A DNA stretch of 64,000 bases. It comes from Primula veris (lineage: Eukaryota; Streptophyta; Magnoliopsida; Ericales; Primulaceae). Location of the stretch: assembly GCA_963682055.1 (NCBI GenBank), contig OY821747.1, positions 22,628,126 through 22,692,125 on the forward strand. Direction: 5' to 3'. Below the pieces are notes generated by a model. That model ran no database searches, was not told where the DNA came from, and was given only the letters and a program-made list of their open reading frames with translations. The position numbers and the translations under genes were made by a program. Positions 22,224-33,368 of the stretch are shown here, piece after piece. Position 1 is the first letter of the stretch; every line of letters begins with the position of its first letter.

Positions 22224-23377
22224 CACCCCAACTAGCCCTATACTCGCACTCGAGTATCGTAAGCGGTAACTAGGCCAAATTAAACTGAGTATGTAAATAC
22301 TAAAACAATAAAAATAACATGCTTATTCACTTCCGTAGGAATAATAAGGTTTTTTTTAAAAAAATAATAAAAAATTGAGTAACAACACTACATTCCCCAC
22401 TCTTACAAGATCAAAGAAAATGTAATAAGTTTCCTACTTATATCAAATCATGATAAGACTTCTAAATATACCTAAGTTTTATTATAAAAATATCACTCGC
22501 CACAAAATAGCTTGTGGATATTTTAATTAAGGAAGATTTTATTTTAATTAAGGAAGTTTAATAAGTAGGAATAATGTTTTTTTATTACTAGATTATATTT
22601 ATTTTACTGATTTGGATCCTCTAACCAATACACCACGGTTACGAGGCAATCTCTTCCGTGCCGCATGGGGTAAGTGAATGCATCCCGTACCGCATAACGT
22701 AAACTAATGAAAAAAATACATCTATATCTATTTATCAATAACGTGATCTCCTTTGTGAATGCAAGGTTGCATTAATATTTACAATAATTAACACTCGTCA
22801 AACCTCATTGGATCCGTTGAAATGTGAATTACTTAACGTGAACTATAATGGTCTCACAAGTGGAGGCCAAGAATCTAGCTAGTTTATTATTTTTTTTTAC
22901 TTGACTATAATTTTTATTTTAGTTTTTATACATTTAGCCTAAATTACAATGGGAAAATATAATCAATGTCCTATTTGGTTAAGCTATGATATTTGTTGCA
23001 AAGTGTTATTTGTAGTAATTTATTGATAAGATTTCCACAATGTGAATAAATCAAATATATATATTTATATTTGGAAACCCAAAATGTTATGCTATAATTG
23101 CAACAATATTTACACTAAATGCAACTTGAATTTGGAAATAAATTTAATACTTAAACGATGTCTCGGAGGCACTCGTTAGCCAAACCCAATTACAATTACG
23201 GTTTTGCTAACGATTTCCACTGGGGAATCGTTTAAGCATTACATTAATTTACTAAAATGAAGTTACATTTACTATAAACATTACCATAACATTATTGCAT
23301 TAGCAATTATACGCATTTAATATATCAAATGTATGAAAATTAAACAAATATCATACATACTTAACCAATGAGTTTAC
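22224..23377. other. Non-coding stretch, partly Gypsy internal 3' end
   Basis: The first ~90 bp look like sequence upstream of a Gypsy 3' LTR (polypurine-like run on the minus strand). The rest is AT-rich with no ORF or recognised repeat. Confidence 0.4.
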
Positions 23378-23926
23378 TGTAAAAACCCAATTTTCGTAGT
23401 AAAATATCGATATAAAGAGAAATTATTGTCACACATCGGCTAGATATGTGAGTACTTATATGGTATATAAGTTAATTAAATCCTTCTTACTATCATCAAT
23501 GCCTTTTAAAGCCGTGCGATCCGAAAAGCGATGACGAAATCGGGCAATAGCGGACAGTATTGGTGGTAGTAAGCAGATGGTGGCGGTCTGGTCGGAGAAC
23601 CGGGTCGTTACAATTGGTATCAGAGCCGCTATCTAGCCGATGTTGTGTGAAACACCCCCCGGAAGGACGTCGTACCTGAAGGGGGGAAGAGTGTAAGAAG
23701 CCGGATTTTCGTAGGAAAATGCCGGTGTAAAAAGAAAGTAATGTATCACATCGGCTAGATATGTGAGTACCTATATGGTATATAAGTTAAGTAAACGCTC
23801 CTTACTATCCGAAGGCCTTTTAAATCCGTGTGGCCCGAGAAGCGAGGACGAAATCGGACCAAAACGGACAGTATTGGTGGTAGTAAGCAGATGGTGACGG
23901 TCTGGTCGGAGGACCGGGTCGTTACA
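23378..23926 (+). mobile_element. Complete TRIM (terminal-repeat retrotransposon in miniature)
   Basis: Two 235-bp direct repeats, 23378-23612 and 23692-23926, both start TGTAA and end GGGTCGTTACA. Immediately after the first lies ATTGGTATCAGAGCC, an initiator-Met primer site. A 79-bp internal segment ends in the purine run GAAGGGGGGAAGAG before the second LTR. Both LTRs share the CACATCGGCTAGATATGTGAG block typical of TRIM-like elements. The flanks TTTAC and GTTAC are a near-perfect 5-bp target duplication. It codes for nothing and needs enzymes from an autonomous element. Confidence 0.92.
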
Positions 23927-24236
23927 GTTACCTTTTCCCGATTACAATTTGGTTAAATTACACCAACACTTGGGAGATATTGGTCTTTGAGATATGTATT
24001 ATTCCGTTAACAACCAAAGGAGAAACATTACAAATTTCCCTACAACACCACCTAGTACTTAAGAAAATTGGGTTCAATGACCATTTATTCATTACAAGAT
24101 ATCAAATTGACCAATAAAACTGAAAACCAACAAAACTAAAGAATATCGAAACTAAATGAAGCGAGACAAAAAAAAAAGATGAACAACTAGTTCAACAATA
24201 GATTTATTCCATGTATTTTCCTTTTGAGAAAATAAA
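23927..24236. other. Short non-coding spacer
   Basis: AT-rich; no gene or repeat was seen between the TRIM and the GASA-like fragment. Confidence 0.5.
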
Positions 24237-24452
24237 TTATGGGCACACGACTTGAACACCGTGATACATGATCTTGTCCCAATTCACATTGGGACCTGAC
24301 CCGATGGCTGGGAGACATTTACACTCATCGCAACACACTGAGAAAATCTTCTGGCAACTTCTTTTGCTTTTGATGCCTGGTTTAGTTGTGCAATACGTCA
24401 CACAACCCCTAGCACAAGCTGCACGTATTGTATCACATTGTGGTTTAGACAT
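24237..24452 (-). pseudogene. GASA/Snakin-like cysteine-rich C-terminal domain, degenerate
   Basis: A 71-codon frame on the minus strand contains CARGCVTYC, then CCDECKC and a terminal VVCP. This follows the GASA spacing (CxxxCxxxC ... CCxxCxC ... C). The canonical 12-Cys domain is incomplete: a Cys expected six residues before the CC pair is Phe or absent, and the later CPC pair is replaced by WDKI. GASA proteins are secreted, gibberellin-responsive, disulfide-rich peptides. No signal peptide exon was found upstream. It is either a decayed last exon or a diverged member; missing disulfides favour decay. Confidence 0.6.
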
Positions 24453-24663
24453 TGATATTAATCAAAATGGGATCGCCAAATACATAAAAACAGGGCTAGT
24501 TGTGGATAAAACTTCCTAAGTCCAACCTAAGTAAACCAAGTAGCACCAACCTAAGTCCAAAAGGATCCAAAACTAGCCTTAACATCCTCATTATTTTCTT
24601 ACCCATAGCACACATAAATATCCACTAGTAGTTATTTAGCATCGGTACCAAAGAACCTACATT

Positions 24664-24996
24664 CTATATACCCTTACTAGTACCAGCTTCTGAACCATAA
24701 TTTCCATACCCCGAAATTTTCTTTTCTTTTTTCAGAGCCTTATTTTCTTTCATCAAAGCTTCCATTTCATTCTCCAAATTTGCCCTGAACTCAAGTTCCC
24801 CTGAAACCCACTCCTCCAAATCTGCAACTCTTTGCACATAACATTGTGAATAAGTATTTGCATGTCTGATCTCCTTCATGTCTTGTTCAGTCTTAGCCAT
24901 TTTCTTTTCGTTCTCTAAATTTTTCTTCTCACTCTCGGCATTTTTCCTTTCTAGCTCTTTCATCATCTTTTTTTGAATATATATGATTTCCTCCAT
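24664..24996 (-). CDS. Coiled-coil protein of 110 aa, function unknown
   Basis: The frame starts MEEIIYIQKKMMKELERKNA and is dominated by Lys/Glu heptads up to about residue 95, with a Gly/Ser-rich end (SGYGNYGSEAGTS). It resembles the coiled-coil tail of plant transposon-encoded proteins (En/Spm-associated type), but no catalytic domain is attached. It may be the last exon of a lost transposase. No promoter was identified. Confidence 0.4.
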   Translation of the reverse strand: MEEIIYIQKKMMKELERKNAESEKKNLENEKKMAKTEQDMKEIRHANTYSQCYVQRVADLEEWVSGELEFRANLENEMEALMKENKALKKEKKISGYGNYGSEAGTSKGI

Positions 24997-25358
24997 TATT
25001 TTTAAAAAAATACATATACAAGAAACGCCTTAAATTTGGAGCTTATGTCGGGTCTCGTAATTACTGGAGACGGATCTGGTGTTTGTAACATGAAAAATTG
25101 ATGGAAAAAGTAAAATGATTTCATAAGAAAATATTTTTTTGTGTTTGATTACACAAGAAAACCAATGGAAAAGAATATTAAAGAAAGTATGGAAAAAATT
25201 GTGTGTAGAATGAGGAAAAGCATTTTACTTTCAGAATTGGAGTAAAAGTAAAACAAATAAGAAAAGTGAGTCTAGCTCTCTCTTTCCTTTCTTTTATTTT
25301 CATTTTCATTTATTTTTCCAATATTTCAAACACATGAATGAAAAATGATTTCATTTTA

Positions 25359-27708
25359 GGGGTAATTCCCTATAAGTAACTCATGGCAAATTATATTACT
25401 CCTATGTATCTTGATAATTTCGCATTTCCTTATAGGTACCACTTTTTATACTATATGAGTTTTATTAGTAATTGATTTTTAAAAAAAAATGAAAAAATCA
25501 CAAAAAATATAAAAAAAATTATAAAAAAATATAAAAAATCACCAAAAAGTATAAAAAATCACCAAAAATCAAAAAAAAATTATTAAAAAATACAAAAATC
25601 ACAAAAAATCACAAAAAATTACAAAAAATCACAAAAAAATTACAAAAAATCACAAAAAAATACAAAAACTTACAAAAACTCACAAAAAATCACATAAAAT
25701 CACAAAAAATACAAAAAATACAAAAAATTACAAAAAATCACAAAATCACAAAATCACAAAAAATCACAAAAAATCACAAAAAATCAAAAAATCACAAAAA
25801 ATCACAAAAAATCAAAAAATCACAAAAAATCACAAAATTCATAAAAAAATCACAAAACATTATAAAAAAATAACAAAAATCACAAAAAATTCTAAAAATT
25901 CTAAAAAATCACAAAAATTACAAAAAAAAGAATTATAAAACAATTAAAAAATCATAAACTTTTTAAAAAATTACAAAAAATATTTTTTTTTGTCAATATA
26001 ACACTTTTTATACCGAAAAGTGATTTTTGTATACAAAAAAATGGTTTTTCCATGATAAATGTGCCTTTTTTTAATCTAAATGAGCTGAAAGTGCATCTAG
26101 TTCAGTCAAAAATACATATAATTCAGTCAAAAGCGTATATAGTTCAATAAAAATGCATATAGTTCAGTCGAAAGTGTATATAGTTAGTCAAAAATGCATA
26201 AAATTGAGTCGAAATTGCATTCAATTCAGCTGAAAGTACATCTAGTTCCGTTGAAAGTGCATACAATTCAGTCGAAAGTAAATATAGTTCAATAAAAGTG
26301 AGTATGCATATAGTTCAGCTAAAAGTGCATCTGGTTCAGCTGAAAGTGCATCTGGTTCAGTTTAAAGTGCATCTAATTTAGTGGAAAGTACATATAGTTA
26401 AGTCAAAAATGCATATAGTGTAGTCGAAAATGAATATAGTACAGTCGAAAGTGCATATAGTTCTGTTAAAAATGCATCTGATTCAACTAAAAGTGCATCT
26501 GGTACAACTGAAAGTGCATATGGTTCAGCTAAAAGTGTATCTGGTTCAGCTAAAAGTGCATATGGTTCAGACAAAAGTGTATCTAGTTCAATAAAATTGC
26601 ATATCGTTCTGTAAAACCTGCATATGGTTCAGCTGAAAGTGCATATGGTTCAGCTGAAAGTGCATCTGGTTCAGCTGAAAGTGCATATGGTTCAGCTGAA
26701 AGTGTATCTGGTTCAGCTGAAAGTGCATATGGTTCAGCTGAAAGTGCATCTAGTTCAATAAAAGTGCATATGGTTCAGCTGAAAGTGCATATGGTTCAGC
26801 TAAAAGTGCATCTGGTTCAGCTAAAAGTGTATCTGATTCAGCTGAAAGTGCATATGGTTCAGCTAAAAGTGCATCTAGTTCAATAAAAGTGCATATGGTT
26901 CAGCTGAAAGTGCATCTAGTTCAATAAAAGTGCATATGGTTCAGCTGAAAGGGCATATAGTTCAGCTGAAAGTGCATCTACTACAGTTGAAAGTGCATAA
27001 AGTTCAATAAAAGTGATTTTTTTTAATGATTTTTTTGTGTGATTTTTTTCATTTTTTTTTATAATTTTGTGATTTTTTTCATTTTTTTTTATAATTTCTT
27101 GTGATTTTTTTCATTTTTTATAAATTTTTATTTTTTTTTTATATTTTTATAATTTCTTGTGATTTTTTTCATTTTTTATAATTTTTTTTATTTTTTTTAT
27201 AATTTTTTTAAAATTTTGTGATTTTTTGTGATTTTTTTATTTTTTATGATTTTTTTATGATTTTTTTCATTTTTTATTTATTTTTTATTTTTTTATAATA
27301 TTTTGTGATTTGTTTCATTTTTTATAAAAAATTTTAGTTTTTTTGTAATTTTTTAAAATTTTGTGATTTTTTGTGATTTTTTTATTTTTTATAATTTTTT
27401 TATGATTTTTTTATTTTCTTTGTTATTTTTTTTATTTTTTTTCATTTTTTGTGATTTTTGTGATTTTTTTTATAAAAATACATTATTATTTTTTTTTACA
27501 ATTTTTTGTGGTTTTTTTTCATTTATTTTGAGATTTTTTGCATTTTATATAATTTTATGTGTTTTTTTCCATTTTTTATGAAATATGTGTATGGCGTTTT
27601 GGTAAATAAAGTAAATAATTAAAAAGTGGTACCTATAGGGAATGTGAAATTATGGAGGTACCTAGGAGGAATATAATTTCAAAAGTGGTACCTATTGGGC
27701 ATTAATTT
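25359..27708. mobile_element. Foldback-like inverted-repeat element enclosing a minisatellite
   Basis: The left end (GTAATTCCCTATAAGTAAC ... TTATAGGTACCACTTTT, 25362-25455) and the right end read in reverse (TAATGCCCAATAGGTACC ... CTATAGGTACCACTTTT, 27708 back to about 27625) form an imperfect terminal inverted repeat. Inside, an A-rich arm of ATCACAAAAAAT words (about 25480-25990) is mirrored by a T-rich arm of ATTTTTTGTGAT words (about 27015-27590), with a 21-bp tandem array between them. The flanks TTCATTTTA and TTTATTTTA could be a 9-bp target duplication (one mismatch), which would suit a Mutator-type element, but the context is low-complexity. No ORF of note. Confidence 0.65.
26082..27014. 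repeat. 21-bp minisatellite, consensus GTGCATATGGTTCAGCTGAAA
   Basis: About 44 tandem units of 20-21 bp, more regular from 26600 onward. Variants include GTGCATCTAGTTCAATAAAA, which recurs every few units, hinting at a higher-order repeat. It forms the loop between the A-rich and T-rich arms. Confidence 0.9.
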
Positions 27709-28570
27709 TTTATTTTAATTTTTAATTCTCTTCATTTATTTTTCTTTTCTTTTCTTTTCCCCTCACATTTATGGGTTCCAAACACACCCTAATTAGTGTC
27801 TGGAGAAAATAGAAAACTTCCAAACTGTGCATGATATATGAGTTTAGTTGATAAAGTAATGAGAAACTAAACCCTAATTAATACCGAAACTAATTTATGT
27901 TGCATAGGTGGGACACATCTAAAATGTGAGAGAAATTTAGGCGTGATTTAGCTATCTTGTAGAAACAGTTTGTGCTTTTAATCTCTCCGAGCTTACTTAT
28001 TTCTTATACAAAGTATGTTAACCGTAATATGGAAAATACGAGAATTGACTGCATGAGGTACAAAAAAGCAAAACAGCAATATTTTTTATAGGATTTTCCA
28101 ATATGTGCCAAGTTTTATACAAAATTTTTGTTATTCGTTGGTGATGTTTAATTGTCGTAAATTAAGTCATTACAATGTTTCATTAAGTACGGTGTGTTAA
28201 TCACATGATGGTTGATGTTTTGATTTATTTTTTGGGTTTATTAATCTATTTTGTTTTTAGCAGAATGGTTGGTCTAAATAGTTGAAACACTAATATTCCA
28301 GGCTCACTAATATTAATTGTACATTTAAATCTTGACCAATCAACGGAGTTATGACCATATATATTATAAGTTTGTAAAATAACTCAAATTTTTAAAATAA
28401 ATAAATATGGATAACTTTATTGCACATATATAACCGCACATATTAAATGATGCAAGTTTCAACTAAACCTTAAATTCTCCCTAGCTATGGTTTAGTTTAA
28501 ATCTGATCACCTAGCATCATTTTTTGTTAAAACAAAAGAAATTACATAGGATATAACGTATTCTCAAGTA
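27709..28570. other. Intergenic region upstream of GDSL-1
   Basis: AT-rich and non-coding. It presumably holds the GDSL-1 promoter; no convincing TATA box was singled out. Confidence 0.4.
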
Positions 28571-31077
28571 ATGTGTATTACCTTATTTTACATATTCTTT
28601 CATTTCAATGTATTATTTGCCATAAGTACAAGTGAAATAGATGATTTGTCAATACCACCAGGATTACAAACTCCAATTGAACCAAACTTAAATATTTATG
28701 CATTTGGAGATTCTAATTTCGAAACCGGTGATATCCATCTCAAGCCAAGGGATCATGTGTCGTGGATGAAGACAAACTATTATCCCTATGGTGAATCATG
28801 TGAATATATTAGTGGAAATAGATTTTCAGATGGGAAAACTGTTCCAGAATTAATTGGTGAGCCATTTTTCGATTAGATTTTTTCAAGACTATGAGAATGG
28901 CTAAATTTCCAATTCTCAGAACTTATTATTTACTCCTACAAAGTTATTTTCCCAGTTTATTATCAAACCATTATACTTAATTTATCAAAGGGCTATTGTG
29001 CGGAAAAAACTATAAAATTTTATTGAAATTTTATTTAAAAATTAATTAGAATTTGTATTTGACATTGGTTAGAATTGTGTCCCTTCCCAAGTTAAATCAT
29101 GGCTCCATTGAGCTTTCTAATTTTGCTAAATAACCTCAAAACCTTGTTTTTGACCGATAATAATGACTTTGAAATGTATCAAAAAGAAATCTTCTCTACT
29201 TGTTGTGCGGTTAAATATGACAATATTCGGAATAATTCTTTTGAAGTACTATATGATATTGTTATATGAGGTTTTAACCAAGATTATCTTCTCGCCTCTA
29301 AGAAGTTAGTTTATGACTGTTTTGATATTTAACTGATGTCAAATCTTAATGCAGCTTCTTCATGGCTCCCCTTCGATGGCATAGATGCAGTTGGTGATCC
29401 CCCGTTTGAAACCCTACGTGGAGTTAATTACGCATCTGCAACAGCTGGTATCCTTCCAGAAACGGGAACTGCCTTCGTAAGTACACACACATAAAATGAA
29501 AAAATAAAAACAAGGAACATTTATAAAATGAAAAAAAAAACTTGACTTTCTGCTACACTTCCCTAGTTAATTAAAAAAGTGAGATAGGTTGACTAAATCT
29601 AATTTGTGAACACATTAAAAATTATAGTAAAATTGAAAGGACAGTGGTAATCTATGGTTCTTGAATTTCCCTTCACTGATAAGTGCCATTAAATCATTGT
29701 AAGCTAATATTTAAAGAACTAAAAGATGGTATAATTTTAAAGTCATTGTACAATTTAGAAAACAGCCTATTGAAAATATTCTAAGATCACATTAAGTAGG
29801 TCACAAAATTGGTGCTCATGCATCTTGTGGCTTGTGAGCAACAATTAGTATAACACTTTACAGGGAAATACCAACAGGAAGTTTTAATTTTCTTATTTTA
29901 TTTTGTATTGCAATCTTGACCAATGGGATCAATATATGAAGTGATCCACTTTACAGGGAAATAATCTGTGTCTCAAGGAACAAATCGGTGTTTTCAAGGA
30001 ATATATGCAAACGGAATTAAAGAACAAATTGGGAGAAAAACTATCGAATTATTTGTCGAAATCAATATATTTGATTAACATTGGCGAAAGTGACTACATT
30101 TTCAACTATTTGCAACCTAAGTATTATAACACGAGTAACCGCTACAATGAGGAAAAATTCGCCGAGCTGCTTTCTAAGGAATACAGTAACTACATAAAGG
30201 TAACCAATTACCATAGCTGTCCTTACTCCTTATTGTCATATTGTGTATTTACCATCTGTTTATACCAAAACATATATTTCCCCAGGATTTGTACAATCTT
30301 GGTGCAAGAAAAATGGTAATTTTCGAAATTCGTCCACTGGGTTGTTTGCCGTACATGATAGAGAAACTCAAACCAAGAACCAAATGCGCAGACCATATGA
30401 ACGAAATGGTATCTAAATTCAATAAGAAGCTCGATATCAAGATTACGGAATTAAGAAATGAGCTTAAAGATTTACATTTAGTGACTGCAAGAATGTTTTC
30501 TCTCATTAAGAATATGGTTGAAGCTCCAGGCGATTATGGTAAGTGGATTTTTCAATCCTCTATGTTTATCATATGCATTCATTTACGAACTTTGGAAACA
30601 TTGTTAGTTCAGTGTAATTACCAGCCTGTTTCTATAATAAGCTTATTGCATAAAGTGCTAAGATTTGAGGTGGAATTTTATATTTATTTATTGTTATTAA
30701 TGACGCTAGGATTTGAAGAAACAAGATGCCCATGTTGTCCTATTGCTAAAAACGGGACAGGATTGTGCGAAAAGACTGTACTTCGAGATATTCCCCCATC
30801 TGAACAACGTATACCCTTCGCTAATCCAGATGTAGAACATTGGACCTATCGCAACCGATATAATTGTGAGGACCCCACGATGCCCGAAGAGTGGAAAAGA
30901 ACTCAGAAATGGACCGGACAGAATAAAGAATATGTATGTTTGTATAAGCGAGTGTACTTGTTTTTTGACGAACTTCATTTTACACAGGCTGCGAATAGGG
31001 TCATTGTGGAACGATTGGTTGCCGGTACAGGTGGCTCGTGCTCTCCTTTTGGACTCTATCAACTTCTTTTAGCATAA
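28571..31077 (+). CDS. GDSL esterase/lipase, five exons, 423 aa, apparently intact
   Basis: Exons 28571-28856, 29355-29476, 29957-30199, 30286-30538 and 30710-31077 join in phase with GT-AG introns. A hydrophobic N-terminus (MCITLFYIFFHF) looks like a signal peptide, so the enzyme is probably secreted. SGNH/GDSL blocks: catalytic Ser48 in YAFGDSNFETG, block II Gly in LRGVNYASA (about 118), block III IGESDY (about 179), and block V FDELHFTQAANR with Asp388/His391. The usual block III Asn (GxND) is Ser181, which may weaken the oxyanion hole. Exon 5 carries an unusually long Cys/Trp-rich insert before block V. The family hydrolyses ester bonds in lipids, cutin and similar substrates. A related copy lies at 37592-39389, converging on this gene. 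Confidence 0.88.
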
Positions 31078-31760
31078 TATTCATAAAAACAATAGTAATA
31101 ACCTATTATCATGATTCACAGGCTTTCATTTGTATAAATTGATTATGAATAACATGTTGTTGTATCAATTTTATCAATATATGTGAAGCCAGAAAACGGC
31201 AGATTTTTACTATGAAGCCGAGAGCAAGATAAGATTTATAGGATGCCCTCTAACAATTTCTATATTTACCTGTTAAACCATTTATTACGGTTGCAATCGA
31301 TCGAGAACACCTTTAACAAGAGCACATCCGTTTCTAGACAGAAGTCTAAGGCAATTTTAAGATAATTTTTTATCAAATTCATCTATCTTCTCAAAATACC
31401 GAATACAACATAAGTTTCTCGAGTTGCATACAATCCTAATCTTCAGCTCTGCTCTCTGTTTTTGAAAATAACACCAATAGTAGGCCTTCAATTTATAGCT
31501 TTTAAATGTGGTGTTCACGTTCATTCGCAAGATTACAATATTACTTTGGTGACTTTCTGAATCTTCTTCCAGTTTGGGGTTAGTTCTCTTTAGTACTTAA
31601 ATACAAAACATGCGATGATAGTGTTTGAGAAAAATAATTGTTTCTCAATGTCTGATGAACATTGCTATTTCGGATGAGGGTTATTAAAATCAATATAACT
31701 TTATAATTGAGAAAATAATTTTATTTTTTATGAGATTGTAGAATGTATTCTTTCAGAAAA
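31078..31760. other. 3' flank of GDSL-1
   Basis: Non-coding; no repeat was recognised until the Gypsy LTR. Bases 31756-31760 (GAAAA) are the target duplication of the next element. Confidence 0.5.
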
Positions 31761-32697
31761 TGATGTGATCTTGATTGCGCTAACGAAGTGTTATTCACAA
31801 GCTCTTATTTCAACAATTACAAATATAATGGCTAAAGAGTTTAAGGCGACATGTTATGGACTTAGACATGATATTCGGACAGATTACACGGATATGAAGA
31901 CTAAAGGGAAACCGAAGCCGAATACGAAGCTGAATATGATCTCAATTAATGTCCAAGACTTTGTTAATCAGATTGGAGTAGTTAAAGAAGTTTCTAATCA
32001 AGTTAATTTGGTGGTCATTAAGGTTGATACTTCAAGGGGCTTAAGTTATCAAAAGATTAATGCTTCTTTGCTGAGATTCAATGCATTTGGAGGTGTTAAA
32101 GTCCATTATTCAAAAATTCATGAATTTATAAAGGGGGTGAACTCATTATTGAGTGGTTATGCTGAATTACAATGTATATGTTTTTATTTTGATGTTTTCT
32201 AGGAGTTACATAAGTTGGAAGGTCATATGTCTTATGTACTATGAACCTAGTTTTAATTAATGCTTTTCTATGTCATTCCCCATTCTTGGAGGCTTGTTCC
32301 AAGCATAAATACGGGTCAAATCAGATTGTAAAAAAGGAAGTTTTGATTAATATATTTGAGAGTTTTCTCTTTTGTTCTTCATTGAACTTTCCGAACTTAT
32401 CAAGGTGTTAACTTGTGGCGTTCAAAACTGACTTATCAATCGGTATTCCGCAACCGTTTGTGGCGTCTTCACATACCAAGGTTCTCACCTCTTTATAGGT
32501 GACGGGTCAAGGTTCCATACCAGCTAATCATACCAAGGTTCCCACCTCTTTATAGGTGACGGGTCGCGGTCTTTAGTTTGACTTTTATTTATTGTTTTTT
32601 TTTTTATCATTGATTTTATTCCGCATTTGTTCAAGAAACCTGATAGATAGGTCCATCACTTGGTCGATCTTGTGTCACCTTGGTCGATCACGCATCA
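31761..32697 (+). repeat. 5' LTR of the young Gypsy element (937 bp)
   Basis: U3 contains an open frame (31765-32202) that in the 3' copy is the read-through end of pol. Downstream are two copies of a CCAAGGTT...CACCTCTTTATAGGTGACGG block; TCACCTCTTTATAGGTGA (32485-32502) is a near-palindrome that also contains a TATA-like core. Confidence 0.93.
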
Positions 32698-33368
32698 TTT
32701 GGTATCAGAGCTTAGACTCTATCAAGGTTTTAAGTGTCTTGTTATTTTTGTTTTTTTTAAGAAAAAAAAAATTGTTTCAACAAAAAAAAAAAACTGATTT
32801 GTTAAAATTCTATTGAAAGGTTGTCAAAAAGGGGAGTCATTTCTATTTCTTGTTGAGTCTTGTTATCCTCGTTAATATATAAAAAAAAAAGAGAAAGATC
32901 AAAAAGAGCACACACAAAAAAAAGTGCCAAACAAAAAAAAAAAAATTTAAAGGAATCCAAAAAGAGCACAAAAAATATATATATATAAAGTGCCAACGAA
33001 AGAGGATTGTCTAATTGTCGTTTCGAGTACTTGTGTCTATTGTTAAAATTATGATTTTTTAGGTGTGTCACTTCATTCTATAAAACTTTTGTTCGTATTA
33101 CCAACTCTTAAACGCTACAAGTAAACGTCTTGTGGTTTATTAAGTTCATAGAGAACCTATAGAGGAAACGACGAGTGGGTAAGGTTGAGCGAGTGAGAAC
33201 ATATTTGAGTGGAAAAAGGCAGTGTGTGTGAGATTAATAGAGGGTAAAAGCCGATCGAGTGATACACGAGTGACGAGTGCATATTATTGAGTGTAAACAC
33301 GTGAGAAAGTGTGTGAGGTCCATTTAATTTTTATCCTAACATCTTATTTGCAGCAAAAAGAATTTCGA
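32698..33368 (+). other. Primer site and leader of the young Gypsy element
   Basis: TTTGGTATCAGAGCTTAGAC (32698 onward) is the initiator-Met primer site. The leader that follows is rich in A-runs and GAGTG words and is non-coding. The pyrimidine-rich CTTATTTGCAG just before 33355 could be a splice acceptor ahead of the ATG at 33369. Confidence 0.75.

Noticed and set aside
26082..27014. Regularly spaced short repeats resembling a CRISPR array
   Set aside because: Units are directly tandem without unique spacers and the DNA is plant nuclear; it is a minisatellite.
27363..27581. Phe-rich open frame
   Set aside because: Produced by the T-rich arm of the foldback-like element; low-complexity, no start context.
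25070..27795. A larger MITE enclosing the foldback-like element (GGTGTTTG ... CAAACACACC ends)
   Set aside because: The possible ends are weakly similar and no target duplication was found; not enough to call.
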